DNA of 64,000 bases from DATCMU01 sp036563245 (GTDB taxonomy: Bacteria > Pseudomonadota > Alphaproteobacteria > Rhizobiales > Devosiaceae), in contig DATCMU010000050.1 of assembly GCA_036563245.1 (NCBI GenBank), forward strand, positions 124,001 to 188,000, read 5' to 3'. Below are positions 60,890 to 64,000 of this stretch, piece by piece. The notes beneath the pieces were generated by a model. The model saw only the letters and a program-made list of their open reading frames with translations. It was not told the DNA's origin and did not search any database. A program made the translations under genes and the position numbers. The stretch's first letter is position 1. Every line of letters begins with the position of its first letter.

Positions 60890-62650
60890 CTAGACGAGCA
60901 TCTTGCCCTGTTCGTCGATGATATTCCCGATGTCCGCCGTGTCGGGCAGGATCATCTCGTTATGCGCCTTGCCCGAGGGAATCATCGGGAAGCAGTTCTC
61001 TTCCCTTGAAACGCGGCAATCGAACAGCACCGGTCCGTCATAATCCAGCATCTCCTGGATGGCGCCGTCGAGTGCGGCCGGATCCGAGCAGCGGATGCCC
61101 TTGCCGCCGAAGGCTTCCGCCAGCTTGACGAAATCGGGCAGGCTTTCGGAATAGGAATGCGCGTAGCGCCCGCCGTGCAGGAGTTCCTGCCACTGGCGCA
61201 CCATGCCCATGTATTCGTTGTTCAGGATGAAGACCTTGATCGGCAGGTTGTACTGCACCGCCGTCGACATTTCCTGCATGGTCATCTGCACGCTGGCCTC
61301 GCCGGCAATGTCGATGACCAGGGCATCGGGATGCGCAACCTGCACGCCGACGGCCGCCGGCAGCCCGTATCCCATCGTGCCCAGTCCGCCCGAGGTCATC
61401 CAGCGATTGGGCTTGTCGAAGTGGAAATGCTGGGCCGCCCACATCTGGTGCTGGCCGACCTCGGTGGTGATGTAGACGTCGCGGTCCCTGACCGCCTGAT
61501 AGAGCCGCTGGATGGCGAATTGCGGTTTGATCACGGTGTCGGAATTGGTGAACGCCAGCGAGTTCACCGCCCGCCACTTGTCGATCTGCGCGAGCCAGGG
61601 ACGGATCGCCTCGGTACGCGGCTCGTTGGTGCGGGTGCGCCAGATGCGGATCATCTCCTCCATCACCAGTCCGCTGTCGCCCACGATGGGCAGATCGACC
61701 ATGATGTTCTTGTTGATCGACGCCAGGTCGATATCGACGTGGATCTTGCGGCTGCCCGGAGAGAACGCGTCGATCCGGCCGGTGATCCGGTCATCGAACC
61801 GCGCCCCGATGCAGATCATCAGGTCGCAATCGTGCATGGCCATGTTGGCTTCATAGGTGCCGTGCATGCCCAGCATCCCCAGCCATTGCCCGCTCGATGC
61901 GGGAAAGGCGCCGAGCCCCATCAGCGTGGAAGTGACCGGAAAGCCGGTCAATTCCGCCAGTTCGCGCAGGTTCTCGGATGCCTCGGGACCGGAATTGATG
62001 ACGCCGCCGCCAGTGTAAAAAACCGGACGCTCCGCCTTGAGCATCATGTCCACCGCGGCGCGGATCGCTTCGATGTCACCCTCGCGCGCGGGATTGTACG
62101 AAGTGTGCTGCCCGCCGAACGAGGGCTTGGCATAGGTGCCGAGCGCGAACTGCACATCCTTGGGAATATCGATGACAACGGGCCCTGGCCGCCCGGTGGT
62201 GGCGATCATGAAGGCCTCGTGCAGGACACGCGGCAGATCCTCGACCCGCTTGACCAGGTAGTTGTGCTTGGTGCAGCTGCGGGTGATGCCCACGGTGTCG
62301 CATTCCTGGAAGGCGTCGGATCCGATCAGCGTCGTGGCAACCTGACCGGTGATGCACACCATCGGGATCGAATCCATCAGCGCGTCGGTCAGGCCGGTCA
62401 CCGCGTTGGTGGCGCCCGGCCCCGAGGTGACCAGCACCACGCCCGGCTTGCCCGTGGAGCGCGCATAGCCCTCGGCCATGTGGGTTGCGCCCTGCTCGTG
62501 GCGCACAAGGATGTGCTGGATCTTGTCCTGCTGGAAGATGGCGTCATACATCGGCAGCACGGCGCCGCCGGGATACCCGAAGATGTGTTCCACACCCTGG
62601 TCCTGCAGCGCCTGTATCACCATTTCAGCGCCGGTCATCTGTTCGGCCAT
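60890..62650 (-). CDS. ilvB: Acetolactate synthase catalytic (large) subunit
   Basis: 586 residues. The catalytic glutamate is in LVRHEQGATHMAEGYAR. The FAD/central domain contains VGDSGLVMEEM and IGARFDDRITG. The TPP-binding segment is VIDIAGEASVQMTMQEMSTA followed by FILNNEYMGMVRQW; the family GDG is GEA here, a variant I believe is common in alphaproteobacterial enzymes. It makes acetolactate and acetohydroxybutyrate, the first common step to Val, Leu and Ile. GGAGACGGG precedes the ATG. Expression is preceded by a leader peptide and attenuator. Confidence 0.95.
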   Translation of the reverse strand: MAEQMTGAEMVIQALQDQGVEHIFGYPGGAVLPMYDAIFQQDKIQHILVRHEQGATHMAEGYARSTGKPGVVLVTSGPGATNAVTGLTDALMDSIPMVCITGQVATTLIGSDAFQECDTVGITRSCTKHNYLVKRVEDLPRVLHEAFMIATTGRPGPVVIDIPKDVQFALGTYAKPSFGGQHTSYNPAREGDIEAIRAAVDMMLKAERPVFYTGGGVINSGPEASENLRELAELTGFPVTSTLMGLGAFPASSGQWLGMLGMHGTYEANMAMHDCDLMICIGARFDDRITGRIDAFSPGSRKIHVDIDLASINKNIMVDLPIVGDSGLVMEEMIRIWRTRTNEPRTEAIRPWLAQIDKWRAVNSLAFTNSDTVIKPQFAIQRLYQAVRDRDVYITTEVGQHQMWAAQHFHFDKPNRWMTSGGLGTMGYGLPAAVGVQVAHPDALVIDIAGEASVQMTMQEMSTAVQYNLPIKVFILNNEYMGMVRQWQELLHGGRYAHSYSESLPDFVKLAEAFGGKGIRCSDPAALDGAIQEMLDYDGPVLFDCRVSREENCFPMIPSGKAHNEMILPDTADIGNIIDEQGKMLV

Positions 62651-62772
62651 CGGCCCGTCTCCTCGTCCTCTGCTCCTGCCTGCCCTGCGCCCTGGCGGAC
62701 GGCATTGGCAAACAGGCCACGCTCTGCTTCATACCCGTCCCCGGTTTCGGCGCATTGCCGGAATCGCGGACA

Positions 62773-62799
62773 ATAAAAAAGGCCCCTGAGTGGAGCCTT
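62773..62799 (-). terminator. Attenuator terminator of ilvBN
   Basis: On the minus strand AAGGCTCC-ACTCA-GGGGCCTT is followed by TTTTATT. It lies between the leader peptide and ilvB, 120 bases before the ilvB start. Confidence 0.85.
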
Positions 62800-62827
62800 G
62801 TGCGCGCACCATCGATCGCCGGCCTGA

Positions 62828-62878
62828 CTAGCCTGCGTCGCGGGTGCGCCGTCCTACTACAAGAATCGATGTCCGCAC
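62828..62878 (-). CDS. ilvBN leader peptide (attenuation)
   Basis: A 16-residue frame, MRTSILVVGRRTRDAG if the GTG start is read as Met. It contains the run Ile-Leu-Val-Val. AGGAG lies about nine bases before the GTG. Ribosome stalling at these codons when branched-chain amino acids are scarce should prevent formation of the terminator at 62773-62799. GCGCACC in the peptide region can pair with GGTGCGC just before the terminator, giving an alternative stem. Confidence 0.8.
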   Translation of the reverse strand: MRTSILVVGRRTRDAG

Positions 62879-62909
62879 GGGGGACTTCTCCTGAAAAACT
62901 TCGGCGCTA

Positions 62910-62938
62910 GGCATAGGAGCAAGCCCGCGGGGTGTCAA
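62910..62938 (-). promoter_or_regulatory. Sigma-70 promoter of ilvBN
   Basis: TTGACA, 17-base spacer, TATGCC on the minus strand. It places the transcript start about 25 bases before the leader peptide. Between this promoter and the tamA start (62939-63102) I see only the tamA upstream region. Confidence 0.75.
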
Positions 62939-63102
62939 GTACCGTCGCCGAATCGCGGTCGGCGCCCGGTCGCGCGCATTGACCGAACGCGCCTCGTACA
63001 GTTATCGCCACAAAATCGTGCCTGATCAGACTATGGTTATCTTTGTGCCCTAGGCTGCTGTTCAACACTTGGTCGCAGAACGAGAAATCCGGAGACTTGC
63101 CT

Positions 63103-64000
63103 GTGTCGACACCCAACCGCCGGACAAAGGTGAACGCCCCATGGGCGGTCCCGCTGCTGGCGGCCGGACTGCTGGCGGTGGCGGCGCCAATTCCGGCTCA
63201 GGCATTCGATCTGTTCGGCCTCAAGCTGTTCGAGCCCGATGCGAAGGATCTCGGCATCGTCGACCCGCTCGACTACTCCGTTTCGATCAAGGTCGATCCC
63301 GACAACCCAACCGTGCTTGATGCGATGAACGCCGCCTCGGGCCTCGTCGCCGACGCCGGGCGTCCGGCCAGCGGTTCGCTGGGGCTGATCGCCAAGGCGC
63401 GCGACGACCGGCAACGCCTCGTGGCCGCGCTCTATGAGCTTGCCCGCTACGACGGCACCGTCTCGATACTCATTGATGGACGCGATCTCGACACCCTGCC
63501 CCCGGATACCGCGTTTTCCGGCTCGGGACCGGTGCCGGTGGCGATCGCGGTGCATCCGGGCAAGGTGTTCCACATCGGCAAGGTGACCCTTCTTGGCCAG
63601 TCCGGCGGCCTCGATGCAGGCGGGTATGGACTGGTCGCCGGTGGCGACGCCGCCTCCACGACCATATTGAATGCCGAATCGTCGCTCGTGCGGGCGCTGC
63701 GCGAGGCAGGGCATCCTTATGCCCGCATCTCCGACCGCTCCATTGTCGCCGATCACGCCCGCGCGGCCGTGGACGTCACCCTGACATTCGCGGCTGGACC
63801 GGTGGCCAATTTCGGCCAGGCCAACGTCGAAGGCGCGCAAACCGTCGATCCCGGCTTCATAGCCCGCATGGCGAATATCCCCACCGGCAAGCGCTTCACG
63901 CCCGTCGCGCTCAGCGAGGCGCGCAGCAACCTTCTCGATCTGGGCCTGTTCTCGTCGGTATCGATCAAGCCAGCCGGCAGTCTAGCGGCGGATGGCACCG
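63103..64000 (+). CDS. tamA: TamA-like outer-membrane assembly protein (3' end outside window)
   Basis: The first 299 residues, open to the end of the window. The GTG at 63103 has GGAGA seven bases upstream. A signal peptide (LLAAGLLAVAAPIPAQA) is followed by AFDLFGLKLFEPD. Then come POTRA-like repeats, for example FHIGKVTLLGQ and VANFGQANVEGAQTVDPGFIARMANIPTGKRFTP (given in part), a typical POTRA strand-helix ending in LFSSVSI. TamA with TamB exports or assembles outer-membrane proteins. The beta-barrel lies beyond the window. Confidence 0.85.
   Translation, partial: MSTPNRRTKVNAPWAVPLLAAGLLAVAAPIPAQAFDLFGLKLFEPDAKDLGIVDPLDYSVSIKVDPDNPTVLDAMNAASGLVADAGRPASGSLGLIAKARDDRQRLVAALYELARYDGTVSILIDGRDLDTLPPDTAFSGSGPVPVAIAVHPGKVFHIGKVTLLGQSGGLDAGGYGLVAGGDAASTTILNAESSLVRALREAGHPYARISDRSIVADHARAAVDVTLTFAAGPVANFGQANVEGAQTVDPGFIARMANIPTGKRFTPVALSEARSNLLDLGLFSSVSIKPAGSLAADGT

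Noticed and set aside
61157..62776. 539-codon plus-strand frame
   Set aside because: Antisense shadow of ilvB, His/Gly/Arg-rich with no family.

Overview
The window is chromosomal DNA of a high-G+C alphaproteobacterium. Gene content and order suggest the Hyphomicrobiales, perhaps Devosiaceae (Devosia/Pelagibacterium-like): a PlcP/Agt lipid-remodelling pair, a divergent efp/epmA-epmB locus, an ilvBN operon with a leader peptide beside tamA, and many intergenic palindromes. The genus is inferred from gene style, not from a search.

Layout. Positions 1-10.6 kb hold housekeeping and metabolic genes: a truncated coiled-coil protein, an MFS transporter, agt-plcP, a LysE exporter, a secreted GH3 enzyme, a c-di-GMP EAL protein and acs. 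Positions 10.7-23.3 kb are a polysaccharide locus. It has manC (GDP-mannose), a GDP-mannose 3,5-epimerase-like enzyme (GDP-L-galactose), two GT4 glycosyltransferases, two Wzx-like flippases, a Wzy/ligase, a PAPS-type sulfotransferase and two GNAT-fold acyltransferases. The expected product is a surface or secreted polymer containing mannose and L-galactose/L-gulose, probably sulfated. Positions 23.5-26.5 kb carry EF-P with the genes for its beta-lysylation.

Positions 26,694-41,623 are a 14.9-kb genomic island integrated in tRNA-Lys(CTT). It is bounded by perfect 47-bp direct repeats, with a P4-type integrase and an AlpA-like protein at the left end. A small HTH/iteron module and a decayed serine-recombinase locus follow. 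The cargo is a compact defence cassette transcribed right to left: a cytosine methyltransferase, a GHKL (MORC/MutL-like) ATPase, a Z1 superfamily-2 ATPase, a PD-(D/E)XK protein (DUF4420-like) and an AIPR protein, with a divergent Vsr endonuclease. This is the most interesting system in the window.

Positions 41.7-64 kb return to core genes: mscS, msrA, leuA, PhzF, GFA, an ArsR/SRPBCC pair, ilvC, a TetR regulator, an OmpA-family protein with a carbohydrate-binding-like N-terminus, tryptophanase, kup, an MFS exporter, pdxJ, ilvN, ilvB and the start of tamA. Branched-chain amino-acid synthesis is spread over leuA, ilvC and ilvBN, and ilvBN has a clear attenuator. Two 201-bp direct repeats flank an AT-rich orphan membrane-protein gene at 53.6-55.1 kb. 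A 46-residue membrane protein at 60.1 kb has its ribosome-binding site and start codon inside a hairpin.
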